From: Labia minor
Taxonomy: Eukaryota > Arthropoda > Insecta > Dermaptera > Spongiphoridae
NCBI GenBank assembly: GCA_963082975.1
Contig: OY720345.1
Coordinates: 76,539,034-76,603,033, forward strand
Length of the DNA stretch: 64,000 bases
Direction: 5' to 3'
Shown here: piece after piece, positions 9,171-20,912 of the stretch
How the letters are laid out: each line of letters opens with the position of its first letter
How positions within the stretch are numbered: the stretch's first letter is position 1
Notes under the pieces: generated by a model
The model's database searches: none
Told to the model about the DNA's origin: nothing
Seen by the model: the letters and a program-made list of their open reading frames with translations, nothing else
Translations under genes and position numbers: made by a program

Positions 9171-11376
9171 AAATAGTAATGGTATTGGTATCAGTGATAC
9201 TGATGCCCTGCCATTTCTAACCGTGTCACTCAAGTGTCCCATTTATTGTATTGTATGGCGTAACTCGTTAATAGATTCCTTCCCATTAGTAATTGTTAAC
9301 ATTGATGAACCACGTACTTGGTGAACATCGTTTTGGTTAGTGTGTGGTACCTACAAATATTTAAATGATTGAAAAAATGTGTAACTAGAAATGAAGCAAA
9401 TTTTAAATAAACCACTTTTTATAATTTTTCTAAAATTAAAGTGTTGATCTTTAAAAACAAATCTGATAATTTTATGATTATACTTCCACTTAGTATTTTG
9501 TTAAAATGTAATTAATAAAGTGATCCTAATAAAAGAATATTTAGTATATACAATGTATAAAAAAAATATATTTTCTCTATACCATCTGAGGGGAAGAAAC
9601 CCTCCTCATTGGCGATACAACTGATTAATAAGAATTCATCATTAATTTTAATGCTATGAAATATTTTTAAATATTGAAATATTTTTAAATACGTTCAAAA
9701 TGAAAATCTACCCTGATATCAATATTTATGTTTCAAAATCCGTTAAAAAAAATTAATCGGAACAATACAAAAGGAGTTACTTACTAAAAGTAATTAATCG
9801 CTAATTAATTACAATTAATTAATTATAATTCAATTATATTTCTTCTATACCTTCTAGGGATCCATTGAATTATCTATAAAAATTTTCAAAAGTCTATCCC
9901 CATAAAAAGTCGATGAAAAAAATGTTAGAAAGCAAAATTATAAGAATAGAAACATATTATTTACAATAGTTACTTTATTTATTCAGAATAATTATAATTA
10001 TAATTTAATTTCAATTGATGGAATTTATTTAAAGATATGAAATGTAATAAATATATAATAATGTAGGATTGAACTATTTTGATTATATTTTATTCAATTA
10101 AATAGTCATATTATTTCTAGTTCATTTATTAATAACTAAAACATAAACGATGTGAAAATCATACTTGATACCGAATAATCTCGTTATCGTTGAATTAATT
10201 TTGCATAATCACTTAATCGTGTGACAACAGTTATCAGTTATTAATTAATGGGATCAGACATAATGTACTAATTATTTTGTTTATTCTATAAAAAGTTTCG
10301 TGATATATTACAAATTCTATAAAAGAGATATTATTTACGATATATGAATATATATATATATATATATATGATGGGGATGGGGAGGAGGAAAGGGATTTAA
10401 AGGGAGAGAGAGAAAAAAGAGGGGGTATTATTCATGTTAAAAATAAGAATTATTCATGCATTCAGTTAACAGAACTTTCTGATCATTGATTAAACAACAG
10501 TCATCAGTCAACTGAGATAATACTTGTCGCAACTGGATTTAAATAATACGATTGCATTCACAGGTGAATAAACATATTTTTAAAACGAATTAACTCTAAT
10601 AAAAATTATTATATTTATATAATAAATTGAAAATAATATTTAAAAATATTTTTTACTACTCACTGATAAAAATTTGTGTAAAATAACAAATTACGTATGA
10701 AAAGAATATGAAAGAAAATTAAAATATCGAAAAGTCATTCCCATCAAGTTACAATTTAGAAATACAATGCAATTTTTTATTGAATATTACATAGATTTAA
10801 TAAAAACGTAAACATTACTGGAACACAGTCATCAACCAGAATTAATATCATTAAAAATAGTATAATTAAGGATTTCTAATACAAGGTGGGGCTGAAAAAC
10901 CTATCCGATTTCAAAACGTTATAAAATTAAAACCACTCAGCTTGTGAAAAAATTTCTTTTATTAATATATCGCAAATTTTATGCCATTTTTAAATTTAAG
11001 TTTTGAAAAGCACATCACTCAAATGTCGTCCTTGGGAGCGGATACACTAATTTAGGCGCTCGCGGTAGCTTTCCATGACTTTGAATGAAAAAAGGAATCC
11101 ATTGGTAAAGTTTTATCAAAATTCATAATACATGGGTTAGACTAAACAATTATCTATTATTCCAAAATACAATATCAAATGTTAGCATTAAAGAATATCA
11201 GCAGAAATTGGAAAAAAATGTGCAAGTGAAAATTTTTGAATTAAAATATTTACAAAAAATGTAATTATGTACTTAAACTAAAGATAAATTAATAATCTAA
11301 TACAAGTTATGATTATAAAGTGAAATTCTATAAAAAAAAAAAAAATAAAAATAATTATAATAGCTTTTTAAAACTA
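9171..11376. other. AT-rich stretch, no gene seen
   Basis: No supported coding region. It holds (TA)n at about 10347-10368, a purine-rich tract at 10369-10428, and a less AT-rich block at 10885-11110 (CAAATGTCGTCC, GGCGCTCGCGGTAG) that resembles the end of a decayed DNA transposon but could not be classified. At 11088-11130 there is a short match to the terminal arm of the long-TIR MITE. Confidence 0.4.
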
Positions 11377-12012
11377 ATAAGTTGACCTGTGGCCAGGTCC
11401 GAACCGACCGACGGTTTGAAATAAATTAATTTCCAGCTACAGAAACAATTTCAAATAATTTTAATATATCTATTAATGTAATAAAAAACAGATAGGCATA
11501 CATAAATAATAAATATAAACATTTTTAATTTTATTTTATTTATAATATATATGTAAGACCAGGCTGTGACGTCATGAATGGCTGGATGACGTCATATAAT
11601 TTTAAATCAAGAAAAAACTAATAAATATGATTTTCCCGAGGATAAAACCAATACAAAGTGCATGATTCGTGGTGATATATAAAAAAATCTCCTCATGTGA
11701 AATTTTGTGTGAAAATAACCCTTCCCTTATTATCGTCGATCGCTAATACTACCACTTCCGGTTTCCGGATTTGCACCAAAAGTTGATCAATTCATCCCAC
11801 TGATGCATTAAGTAAATATACCAAATTTCATCAAAATCCGTTCAGCCGTTCAGGCTGTACACATCTATACGGACGGACGGACGGACAGACATCATGCTAA
11901 AAATACTTTTTTCTGTTAAGAAAATGCATGATTCGTGGAGATATGTAAAAATCTCCACATGTGAAATTTGGTGTGAAAACAATACCACCCTTACTATCGT
12001 CGGTTGGTAAAA
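11377..12012 (-). mobile_element. Helentron-like family A copy
   Basis: Full-length reverse-strand copy. The 3' hairpin GACCTG/CAGGTC is at the left end and the ACCGACCGACG-type start at the right. The GTCY core reads as GGACGGACGGACGGACAGAC near 11872. Both TGACGTCA palindromes are intact (11567-11574 and 11587-11594). Confidence 0.75.
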
Positions 12013-12120
12013 ATAGAGACTATGATTTATTTAAAAATTGACTCACAATAAATACAGTACATCTAAAAAGTTTTTTATACCTACATATATTATTGGTTTG
12101 TAGATATTATTATTATCTTA

Positions 12121-12768
12121 TTACCGACCGACGATAGTAAGGGAGGTATTGTTTTCACACCAAATTTCACATGTGGAGATTTTTACATATCTCCACGAAT
12201 CATGCATTTTCTAAACAGAAAAAAGTATTTTTAGCATGATGTCTGTCCGTCCGTCTGTCCGTCCGTCTGTCCGTCCGTATAGATGTGTACAGCCTGAACG
12301 GCTCAACCGATTTTGATGAAATTTGATATATTTACTTAATGCATCAGTGGGATGAATTGATCAACTTTTGGTGCAAATCCGGAAACCGGAAGTGGTAGTA
12401 TTAGCGATCGACGATAGGAAGGGAAGGGTTATTTTCACACCAAATTTCACATGAGGAGATTTTTTTACATATCACCACGAATGTATTGGTTTTATCATCG
12501 GGAAAAATCATCTTCATTATGTTTTTCTTAATTTAAAATTATATGACGTTACCCAGCCCTTCATGACGTCACAGCCTCCTTATTATGATCACGGGCAACG
12601 CCGGCTACTTCAGCTATATATTATAAATAAAATAAAATTACAAATATTTATGTTCTATCCATATCTGTTTTTTATTACATTAATAGATATATTGAAATTG
12701 TTTCTGTAGCTAGAAATTAATTTATTTCAAACCGTCGGTCGGTTCGGACCTGGCCACAGGTCAACTTA
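12121..12768 (+). mobile_element. Helentron-like family A copy with long GTCY core
   Basis: Full-length copy whose GTCT/GTCC tetranucleotide tract at 12241-12278 is the longest plus-strand version in the window. Near 12585-12615 it carries GGGCAACGCCGGCTACTTCAGC in place of the usual sequence after the CACAGCC motif. That segment resembles other repeats here and suggests conversion or a small insertion. It ends with the CAGGTCAACTTAT terminus 30 bp before the BEL insertion. Confidence 0.75.
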
Positions 12769-12798
12769 TATAAATATATATTCAATTTTATATAGGAC

Positions 12799-13066
12799 TG
12801 TTGGGGTTAAGTAGGGGTAAATTTTAAGGATTTGAATATAGTGGATAAGTGGACTGTACCTTTAGGGTGAGATCTTGGTGTAAGTAGGTTTTGTCTTCTG
12901 TATCCTGGCGGTGCACCGGTGATAAAGGGGTAACCATATATTTCGATGTTGATGGTTTCACAACTTGTGTTGAAGTGTGTGTGTGAAGGTGGGGACACAA
13001 GGATAGGAGAGGAGAAACTAGACTCTGTCCCCCCCCTCCCCATGAGACATACAATTTAATCCAACA
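12799..13066 (-). repeat. BEL/Pao 3' LTR
   Basis: 268 bp, bounded by TGTTGG and CCAACA. The short open frames within it repeat exactly in the other LTR and are not genes. Confidence 0.92.
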
Positions 13067-13080
13067 TACCCCCCACCTTC
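13067..13080 (-). promoter_or_regulatory. BEL/Pao polypurine tract
   Basis: On the coding strand GAAGGTGGGGGGTA lies immediately before the 3' LTR, the expected place for plus-strand priming. Confidence 0.7.
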
Positions 13081-13301
13081 AAAAAACTAATTTTGAACTA
13101 TGTATAATGAAGGATAATTTATCCTTAAAACTAAAATAACTAAAAACTAATCTTGAAGAAAAAAAAAATATAAATAAATAAACTGTATAAACTATTATAT
13201 CAATAAACAAATATCGTTTATTTAACACAAATTCATAGGAGATATCTAAAATTAGACATTTCATGACACGAATCTCCTATGAATATATTTAAAAAAAAAC
13301 T

Positions 13302-16300
13302 TTATTCTTTTGGTAGAGGTACCACTCTTCGAGTGGATCTCACCACACTCTCACCAGAAGGAGTAGTTATCTTGACTACCCTTACAATGGAATCTTTACT
13401 AGGACATAATTGTGAGATTCTACCTAGAGGCCATTGTGATACAAGAGTTCCAGGATTAAAATATAAAACTAAATCTCCTTCATTCAAAGGCCTCATCTCT
13501 AACTTAGACCATTTAGGTCTGTTTATTAGTGAATGGAGATAATTTGAACTCCATACTTTCCAGAATGATTGAGTGATTTTTTGTACCAGTTGCCATCTAC
13601 TCAACCGATTTAGATCAATGTCTAAAACATTGTATTCGGGTCTAGCAAGCAAAGGAGCACCGATCAGGAAATGTCCCGGTGTTATACAATTAAAATCATC
13701 CTTAGTTGAAGTCGAATTAGGACAGAGATAACGGGAGTTCAAAATTGCTTCGATCCTGGCCAAGTGTGCTGCCCCCAACTCTATTCTAGGTATTATCCAT
13801 GTTCTCAAAGGAGCCACCCGCGTTTTAGCCTTTAATAAATTACATTTGATGTGGGACAATGTCTTAATTCGCACGTATATCACAGCTCCCATACCCAATG
13901 TTGATCCATCACAAAATCCAATTAAATCAATTCTTTCTACATTATAACCTAATATCCATCGTGGTATTTGTAACTTTTCCATTTGAGGCCATTCAGCCAT
14001 AATCATTCTCCACGATCGAGATATTTCATCAGGTAAGGGCTCATCCCAATCTTTTCCAGCTAACCATAATTGTTGAAGCAAATATTTCATCATAAATGTG
14101 GTGGGTGCCAAATATCCATTAATATCATATATTCGAGCAATTTTAGATAAAATGCCCCTTTTAGTTTCATTACATGTGTCATTATCAATTTTATATTTAA
14201 AAGCATCTTTCTTGGGATCCCACCATAAACCTAATATTTTACAATTTTGTAAGGGATGTGAAGGTAACTCATATAAAGGGATTGACTCATCATGAAGTAA
14301 CTCGATATGAGAACTAGCCCATTTTCCCAATTTAAATCCACCAGCAGCAAATAAATTTATGAGCTCATTTTTTAATCTCTTTGTTTCCTCTAGAGTATTT
14401 GCTCCCCCTAATATATCATCTACAAAACTAGACTGTTTAACTATTTGTGCTGCTAAAGGCCATCGATTTCCCTCCTCTGTAACTAATTGTTGTATAACTC
14501 TTTGAGCAAGAAAAGGGCTACTAGTCACACCAAAACATACTCTATTTATCTGAAATGATTTAACTACTTTATTCTTATCTCTCCATAAAATATTTTGATA
14601 CTTGCTATCATCGCGATGTAATAGGATTTCTCGATACATTTGTTGTACATCCGTGACTAGAGGAATTTTATACATTCTAAAAATAGTTAGAATTTGACCT
14701 ATATCACTATGAAGCTTAGGTCCAGCAAGAAGACTACTATTTAAACTAAGACCATCTTTATCCTTTTCATTAGGTGAAAATACAACACGTATTTTTTTAC
14801 CGTTATTTGATTCCTTAATAACACCATGATGAGTCATATGGTACGTGACTGATTCAGGCGCTATTGTCATATGATTGTGCACTAAATAATCATTAATATT
14901 TTCCATATATAACTTTTTAAATTCCGGATCACGTATAAATCTAGTTTCTAATTTACCTAATCTAGTAAGTGCCAATTGATGAGTAGATCCTAATGTAGGT
15001 CTAATTCCATTTCGAAAGGGTAACCTAACTTGAAATCGTCCAGATTTATCTCTTGTAACGGTTTCTTTAAAATAATTTTCACAATAAATATCTTCCTCTG
15101 ATGGAGGAATAATTGCATCTACTTCCTCTCTTTCCCAGAATGCCCTTAAACTACTTTCTAAAGAGGGTTCGTTCTGTTCAAAGGATGTACTTACTAACAT
15201 CGACTGTTGTATCGAATTAAATTTGCCATTATTAATAGTACCCATAATTAGCCAACCTAATTTGGTAGGCACAGCAGTTGGGTTCCCTTCTATTGGTACA
15301 CCTTGAGTAGAAATATTTAAAAATGCTTGTACTCCTAACAATATTTCAATTTTTCCTGGTTTGTAAAATTCAGGATCACTTAATTGTAAATTAAATAGAT
15401 TATCAGGTATATGTTCAGATAAATTCATACAAGGTACTGCAGATGTAATTTTTGGAACTACGACATAATCCGCAGTAAATAATGCTTCATTTGAAAAATA
15501 TGGAGATATACTAGTAGTAATAATACCTTGAGGTTTTAATGGATGTATACCACCCACTCCAACAATATCAAAATTACATTTAACTTTTGATAATCCTAAT
15601 CTACTAGCTAAAGCATTAGTCATAAAATTTACTGAACTTCCTGAGTCCACAAGGGCGCGAGCTTTTATCATTTTTCCATATTTGTCTTTTACATGAACAC
15701 TCGCTGTACCGAGGAGTGTTACGCAGCTTTTATTTGAGTTAATATAAGAATTACTTAAATTTGATAAAACTTTAGGTAAATCGTTATTGTTATGTTCACT
15801 CGCAATTTTAGAATTTTCGTTTTGGTTAAAATCCCTTTTAACATTATTAATATCCTTATGTAATAAAGTATGATGTCGTTTATGACAAATTTGACATTTT
15901 CCCTTTGACTTACATTGTGCGATTCTATGATACCCTAAACAACCGAAACATAATTTAAATTTATACACGAACGAATTCCTTTCGGTTAAATCACTTTTTA
16001 TAAATGTAGAACACTTAGATACAACATGATTGGATTTACATATGGGACACGTATTGAAAGAAGGAGACAAATTCACTGTTTTGTCTGTCATTAAAAACGA
16101 TTTTTTACTTGTAAATTTATAATTATCTTTTTCTATAGGAACCGATTTACCTTTTGACTCGGGTAAAGGGTTAACGAGATCAGATATCAAGGTCTGATCT
16201 TTTAAAAATGATAAAAGGTCTGAAAATAATGGTAATTCTTCACCATCATTTTTCAGAAATCTGTTTTCAAAAGACATTCTTAATTTTTTATCTAATAAGC

Positions 16301-17066
16301 CCAAATACCAATAAACTAATATTACTTCATCTAATTTTTCTATTTTTAATTCTTTTAATAATGCTACATTAGTTTGCATATTATCAACAAATTCCTTTAG
16401 TTGTTCGGATTTTTCTATTTTAACACATTTTAAATTAAAAATATTATTTAAATAATAATTTGAAATAATTCTTTTATTTGTATAATTTCCGCATAAAGTT
16501 TTATACGCAATTTCATAATTATTAGGGTCAAAGGGTATGCTCTGAATCATTTTTAATGGGGATCCTCGAAGAATTGACAATAAATAAGAAAATTTTTCAA
16601 TATTAGATAAATGAGGTACTTCATGGATTAACGCATTATATAAAGCTATGAATCCAGCAAATTCAGCAAATTTCCCATCAAAGGGCGTTATTTTTATTTC
16701 AGGCAGTGCTACTCTCTTTTTAGAATTAGTTGGCTCAGGGATCGACTCTGCTTTGATATTGGATACCTGTAAACATTGTTGTTCACGTAAGATAGAAAAA
16801 TACATTTCATCCACTGTCTCGCATTGTCCCTGTAAATCCGAACTCAATTCAGGTTGATTTATTTCTATTTGAGACATTTCATCAATAATTTGTGAAATAT
16901 CTTCATAATTTTGTTCTATTTTAGATGCCCGAATTAAAAAATCTTTCGATTTACCCGGCAAATGTGTTATTAAATCGTAACACAATTGAATCCGTTGCCA
17001 AATCCGCTCCTTTCTCATATTTAATAATTTATAATTATAAGTAGATTTGTCCTCTGGTACAGACAT
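13302..17066 (-). CDS. gag-pol: BEL/Pao gag-pol polyprotein with in-frame loss of the integrase core
   Basis: 1254 codons, start ATG at 17066. In order: Pao-type Gag (DUF1759-like) at residues ~120-295, with LPEIKITPFDGKFAEFAGF; Cys/His knuckles at ~340-403, including CFGCLGYHRIAQC and CQICHKRHHTLLH; an aspartic protease with ALVDSGSS at ~472-479; reverse transcriptase at ~725-920, with VTDVQQMY and the catalytic FVDD box at 881-884; then the Pao peptidase/RNase H region, with GFCDGS at ~1050 and IPRIELGAAHLA at ~1093-1104. The frame then runs directly into RIEAILNSRYLCP and the C-terminal DUF5641-like domain (LTPGHFLIG-type, here ITPGHFLIGAPLL; RLSRWQLVQ; final LP). The rest of RNase H, the H2C2 zinc domain and the D,D-35-E integrase core, normally several hundred residues, are missing without a frameshift. 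The protein could still make particles and cDNA in principle but could not integrate by itself. Confidence 0.9.
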   Translation of the reverse strand: MSVPEDKSTYNYKLLNMRKERIWQRIQLCYDLITHLPGKSKDFLIRASKIEQNYEDISQIIDEMSQIEINQPELSSDLQGQCETVDEMYFSILREQQCLQVSNIKAESIPEPTNSKKRVALPEIKITPFDGKFAEFAGFIALYNALIHEVPHLSNIEKFSYLLSILRGSPLKMIQSIPFDPNNYEIAYKTLCGNYTNKRIISNYYLNNIFNLKCVKIEKSEQLKEFVDNMQTNVALLKELKIEKLDEVILVYWYLGLLDKKLRMSFENRFLKNDGEELPLFSDLLSFLKDQTLISDLVNPLPESKGKSVPIEKDNYKFTSKKSFLMTDKTVNLSPSFNTCPICKSNHVVSKCSTFIKSDLTERNSFVYKFKLCFGCLGYHRIAQCKSKGKCQICHKRHHTLLHKDINNVKRDFNQNENSKIASEHNNNDLPKVLSNLSNSYINSNKSCVTLLGTASVHVKDKYGKMIKARALVDSGSSVNFMTNALASRLGLSKVKCNFDIVGVGGIHPLKPQGIITTSISPYFSNEALFTADYVVVPKITSAVPCMNLSEHIPDNLFNLQLSDPEFYKPGKIEILLGVQAFLNISTQGVPIEGNPTAVPTKLGWLIMGTINNGKFNSIQQSMLVSTSFEQNEPSLESSLRAFWEREEVDAIIPPSEEDIYCENYFKETVTRDKSGRFQVRLPFRNGIRPTLGSTHQLALTRLGKLETRFIRDPEFKKLYMENINDYLVHNHMTIAPESVTYHMTHHGVIKESNNGKKIRVVFSPNEKDKDGLSLNSSLLAGPKLHSDIGQILTIFRMYKIPLVTDVQQMYREILLHRDDSKYQNILWRDKNKVVKSFQINRVCFGVTSSPFLAQRVIQQLVTEEGNRWPLAAQIVKQSSFVDDILGGANTLEETKRLKNELINLFAAGGFKLGKWASSHIELLHDESIPLYELPSHPLQNCKILGLWWDPKKDAFKYKIDNDTCNETKRGILSKIARIYDINGYLAPTTFMMKYLLQQLWLAGKDWDEPLPDEISRSWRMIMAEWPQMEKLQIPRWILGYNVERIDLIGFCDGSTLGMGAVIYVRIKTLSHIKCNLLKAKTRVAPLRTWIIPRIELGAAHLARIEAILNSRYLCPNSTSTKDDFNCITPGHFLIGAPLLARPEYNVLDIDLNRLSRWQLVQKITQSFWKVWSSNYLHSLINRPKWSKLEMRPLNEGDLVLYFNPGTLVSQWPLGRISQLCPSKDSIVRVVKITTPSGESVVRSTRRVVPLPKE

Positions 17067-17580
17067 TTCAACAATAATGTTTTATTTTATTAAAATAGTA
17101 AAATCACTCAAACATATAATAGTTATAATTTTATTTTTAATTTAATTAAATTTGTGAACAAGTCTATTCTAAAATTATTTCTCTTGATTTTAAAAACATC
17201 TAAATATTTAATTTCTTTTAAATAATATTAAGTAAATTTATATGATTTATTTTAAACCTCAACTAAATATAAATCTATTTTAAGATTCAAATTATTTATA
17301 TATAAATACTTTTTATTTTAAATATTAGGAAATTGCTATAATCCTTTTATATAAATTTATATATAAATTCTAAATATATACGAAACAATTATTACTATTT
17401 TAACATCCATATAAATATATATATAAAAAAAAATATATATATCTTACTAACAAAAATTCTATTTCTTTTTTCACTTCAACATAAAAAATCCCAATTAAAA
17501 CATACAATTCCAAAATTACTCACAAAACTTAATTAATACATATAATACTATATTCAAATGGTACTGTTTCTCTACCAAAA
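17067..17580 (-). other. BEL/Pao 5' untranslated leader
   Basis: About 510 bp of very AT-rich sequence between the primer-binding site and the gag start. No ORF or conserved element recognised. Confidence 0.6.
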
Positions 17581-17598
17581 TTCGGCTCGATGGGACCA
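17581..17598 (-). other. BEL/Pao primer-binding-site candidate
   Basis: On the coding strand TGGTCCCATCGAGCCGAA starts 5 nt inside the 5' LTR. It begins TGG, as expected for pairing with a tRNA 3' CCA end. The partner tRNA was not identified. Confidence 0.6.
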
Positions 17599-17603
17599 AA
17601 AAA

Positions 17604-17871
17604 TGTTGGGGTTAAGTAGGGGTAAATTTTAAGGATTTGAATATAGTGGATAAGTGGACTGTACCTTTAGGGTGAGATCTTGGTGTAAGTAGGTTTTGTC
17701 TTCTGTATCCTGGCGGTGCACCGGTGATAAAGGGGTAACCATATATTTCGATGTTGATGGTTTCACAACTTGTGTTGAAGTGTGTGTGTGAAGGTGGGGA
17801 CACAAGGATAGGAGAGGAGAAACTAGACTCTGTCCCCCCCCTCCCCATGAGACATACAATTTAATCCAACA
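17604..17871 (-). repeat. BEL/Pao 5' LTR
   Basis: Same length as and no seen difference from the LTR at 12799-13066, followed by target duplication AGGAC. Confidence 0.92.
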
Positions 17872-17876
17872 AGGAC

Positions 17877-19360
17877 TTTTAGGATATAAAATATTTTTTA
17901 TTGGATTAAAAGAAAATAATATAAATACCATAGAAGTAGATTAGGTTGTAAAAGAAAACAAGAGATACAAATACATATACAGGTTTTCACTATCGAGTAT
18001 TATCCAAATAAAAATCTCTCTCTCTCTCTCTTTCTCCCTCTTATTCGCATAAAAAATTCACTAATCTTAAATTTACATGTTCAAAATGAAATACAAACAT
18101 CCATGAATAAAAAAAGAATTAAAAATAGGTGTTAATTAAAAAATTAAAAAAAAAAGGATTATAAATTTCTCTGTTCAAGTTTGTCCATCTTGATAGCTAT
18201 AATTAAAAAAAAAATCCTCAAAATCATTTGCATAGAAAGCGAATCTCATCAACGATTAAAGATCTGATAAAAAAAATTATTTTTTGATTAAATTAAAAAT
18301 TGTTTTTAAAAGAAATAAATGTAGACGAGCAAGGGTCTTTAATAATATATGATATATACATAATATATATCCTAAGTAAACCTTAAATTAAAATTTACTT
18401 GCTTGGTTGATATAGAAGCACTGAAAAAGGTTTTTTTTTGTAATAATATCGCTTTTAATTAATATGTAGGAACTGAAAAGATCCATTGACGTAGTTCTTT
18501 TGCTGATATAAGCACACAAAAGGACCGGGAAAGTGATTTAATGACAGGTAACGTGGCTACTTAATTCCGGAGAAGAGAAGACTTAGGCTGCTGTTTCAAT
18601 ATTCACTTTCATTACGGGTAGTATTCAAAAGTCTCTTAAATATAGTCGATATGGACAAAAATGTCAAAAACCATGTAAAGTTAATTTAGTTTCTTGGCTA
18701 TAATTTTTCGATTCAATTTTATTTTAAAATTCATTACTTTATAAGTAAATCTCAATTTTAGATTTATTATACAAACGGCTTATTTATTTGTTATTATTAT
18801 TTTGCTTTTCAATTTATTAAACAAATACGATTTCATTATAATAGATTTTTCAATCATGAAATTTTCACGGGGTTTTATTGTGTGTTGCCACTAGATATTT
18901 CTCTTACCTAAATTTTCATAAATCATTATTATAATTAATTCTTCGTTGTTCGAAGTACCATCTTCATATTTCGATTTTTCTTTATTTTTTATTAAATTGT
19001 TTGTTTTGTTATAAAAAGCCAACATTTTAATCCTTTTCACTTTTCAATTTGAATAAATTATTATGAAATCATTGTTCTAATCCCTTCTAATTTTCCTTGA
19101 CGAAATTTGATAGCGATAGCTTAATCATTAATCATTATTTTCCATAGTTTGCTTATTTTCTATAAAATATTGCTGACGGGACACATGATCAATTATTTAT
19201 TTATATTAATCTAATTTCATTCATATTATTTTATTAATTTATCAATTCCATTTTCCTTAGTTCAAAGTGCAAAGGACTGACTCTTTATCTGAGAATCATA
19301 TTATTGTCTTTTTCATATTTTTGATCACAGGTGTTTTTTCCAAAATTTCTTCGTACCCCT
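17877..19360. other. AT-rich stretch, no supported gene
   Basis: Contains a CT repeat at 18016-18040 and a less AT-rich block at 18480-18620 without a supported exon. A minus-strand open frame ends TTTAG|GTAAGAG near 18905 but lacks a credible acceptor, so it is not called. Confidence 0.35.
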
Positions 19361-19957
19361 TTTTATAGTATCTCGGCAGAGATTGTATTGCGATCACGAA
19401 AATTTTCGATGTCGAGATTTTGATGTTTTTATACGTTTTGAAGGTTCCTGAATCATTTACACTAAGGTTGAGAAAAATGTCTGTGTGTTGTGTGTGTGGG
19501 TGTATGTAGACAAGATTATATATGGAAAAAAGGTTTGCTTTGGAATAATGAAATTTGGTATAAGGGCATTATTCAAAATTCGTAGTTTTCTATCATCTTT
19601 TGAGAAATGTAGCTCAACCGGAAGAGGGTCATTATCTACATCGTTTGGATTTTTTTTCTCTAAACTGTCCGTAAAAATAAAGATATATCTTTGATAGTTT
19701 TCGCATGATTAAAAATTATATAAAAGTATAAAATATATATAGGTATATTGTATAAAAAAATATAGAATTTCAGCTTGATTGATTCGCTGAAAGTACCAAA
19801 ATTAATTTTTTAACACTGCCAAACACGCGCTGGTTTAATAAATATTATTTATTAATTTTAATTTATAATTTATAATTAATTAAATTTAATTTAAAAATAA
19901 TATATGTTATTTAGTCCAATTCAAATTGTGAGATAATCGAGTGGAGACACTCCAGAT
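19361..19957 (+). mobile_element. Helentron-like repeat, family B
   Basis: Same family as 45903-46451 and 41238-41851. It starts with TATAGTATCTCGGCAGAGATTG (a degenerate 5' hairpin) followed by TATTGCGATCACGAAAATTT. It has a TGTG-rich microsatellite, a CAACCGGAAGAGGGTCATTA block, and a 3' hairpin GGAG-ACA-CTCC at ~19943-19953. The subterminal repeat GAGATAAT(C) near the 3' end mirrors the 5' ACTATCTC motif. No coding capacity. Confidence 0.65.
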
Positions 19958-20820
19958 TTGTATATACGTCAGCGATGTTATCTCATTTGTTTGTTCAATA
20001 TATTATTGTAACTTTGGTGTTTACATGTACTTTGATCAGCGATATCTATTGGTGAAGATACGAAATATCAATGCAAAGAAACTAACCTCACTATTATATT
20101 CTATGGTTTTTTGACATCTTTTGACATAAAATAACAGTTTTCCCTTTAGTATTATTAAGTTATTCAGTGTATATAGACGCTAATTATGGAACGTTCAAAA
20201 TTGCACCTACTCTATTACATTTTCTTTTATTAATTTTAATTAAAAATAAAATTTAATTATAATTTTTTCAATGATAAAAAAAAATAAAAATCAAGTTCTT
20301 TAGTGGTTGGAATATCAAAAGAAATAATGTAAACAATTTTTCAACTTAAAATTCCGAATTTGAATTAATTAATTTATGAGATCTGAACACGTACAATCCC
20401 ATTAATAGAATATTAGACTGTCTTGAAAAGTTTTAGTAGCGGTTATTGTCTGATTTGTGTGCGTCATAAAAAAATTCATCATATTAAATCTTAAAACATA
20501 TTTGTGTTAAAATTAGTAAATCAAATGTTCGGAATGTCTATTTATTTTTAAGAGTCCGAAATTACCATAAAAAAGAGGAATTTGTTTAAAAATAATGTTG
20601 TGGCTAAAAGACATGTAAAATTAAAAAAATGAGAATAGGTCCGAGACAAATATGAATGAAATACCAATAAAATATGAATAAAATAAAATAAAACCGGTTG
20701 AAAAATCATATTGATATTAATGATTTCTAATGTAGAATTAAATAAGTGGGATTTATTTCTTTTCAAAAAATATTTATAACAAGTAATTTAGGACATAGGT
20801 TCATGAATTATCCTCTTCAT
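19958..20820. other. AT-rich stretch, no gene seen
   Basis: Short open frames here have no supporting signals. The right part lies downstream of the candidate terminal exon at 20913-21010. Confidence 0.35.
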
Positions 20821-20826
20821 TTTATT
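20821..20826 (-). promoter_or_regulatory. Possible poly(A) signal
   Basis: AATAAA on the minus strand, about 87 bp past the stop codon of the candidate exon at 20913-21010. Such hexamers are common in this DNA, so it only supports the call if the exon is real. Confidence 0.25.
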
Positions 20827-20912
20827 TCCCATTTTATTCTTTTTGAGAATCGAATATATGTACTTACTTAATATAATTCATATTAATAATCATTAAATCA
20901 TATTTTTTTTTC

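Larger units (their letters stand above)
12799..17871 (-). mobile_element. BEL/Pao LTR retrotransposon, integrase-deleted
   Basis: A 5073-bp insertion with two 268-bp LTRs, TGTTGG...CCAACA, that agree at every position I compared. It is flanked by the 5-bp direct repeat AGGAC (12794-12798 and 17872-17876). It lies on the minus strand with one long gag-pol frame, a primer-binding-site candidate next to the 5' LTR and a purine tract next to the 3' LTR. Matching LTRs and an unbroken frame indicate recent insertion. The pol end lacks the integrase core, so movement would need a partner element in trans. No env-like frame is present. Confidence 0.92.

Noticed and set aside
12807-13054. Minus-strand ORFs at 12807-13054 and again at 17612-17931
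   Set aside because: They lie inside the BEL/Pao LTRs and repeat because the LTRs repeat; no coding role expected.
13279-13542. 87-codon plus-strand ORF
   Set aside because: Antisense shadow of the BEL/Pao C-terminal domain.
12799-17871. Endogenous retrovirus with env
   Set aside because: No third frame or env-like ORF between pol and the 3' LTR (13081-13301); domain order is that of BEL/Pao retrotransposons.
18905-19040. Minus-strand frame starting MLAFYNK and ending at TTTAG|GTAAGAG
   Set aside because: Good donor motif, but very AT-rich, no credible acceptor, and frames of this length arise often by chance in such DNA.
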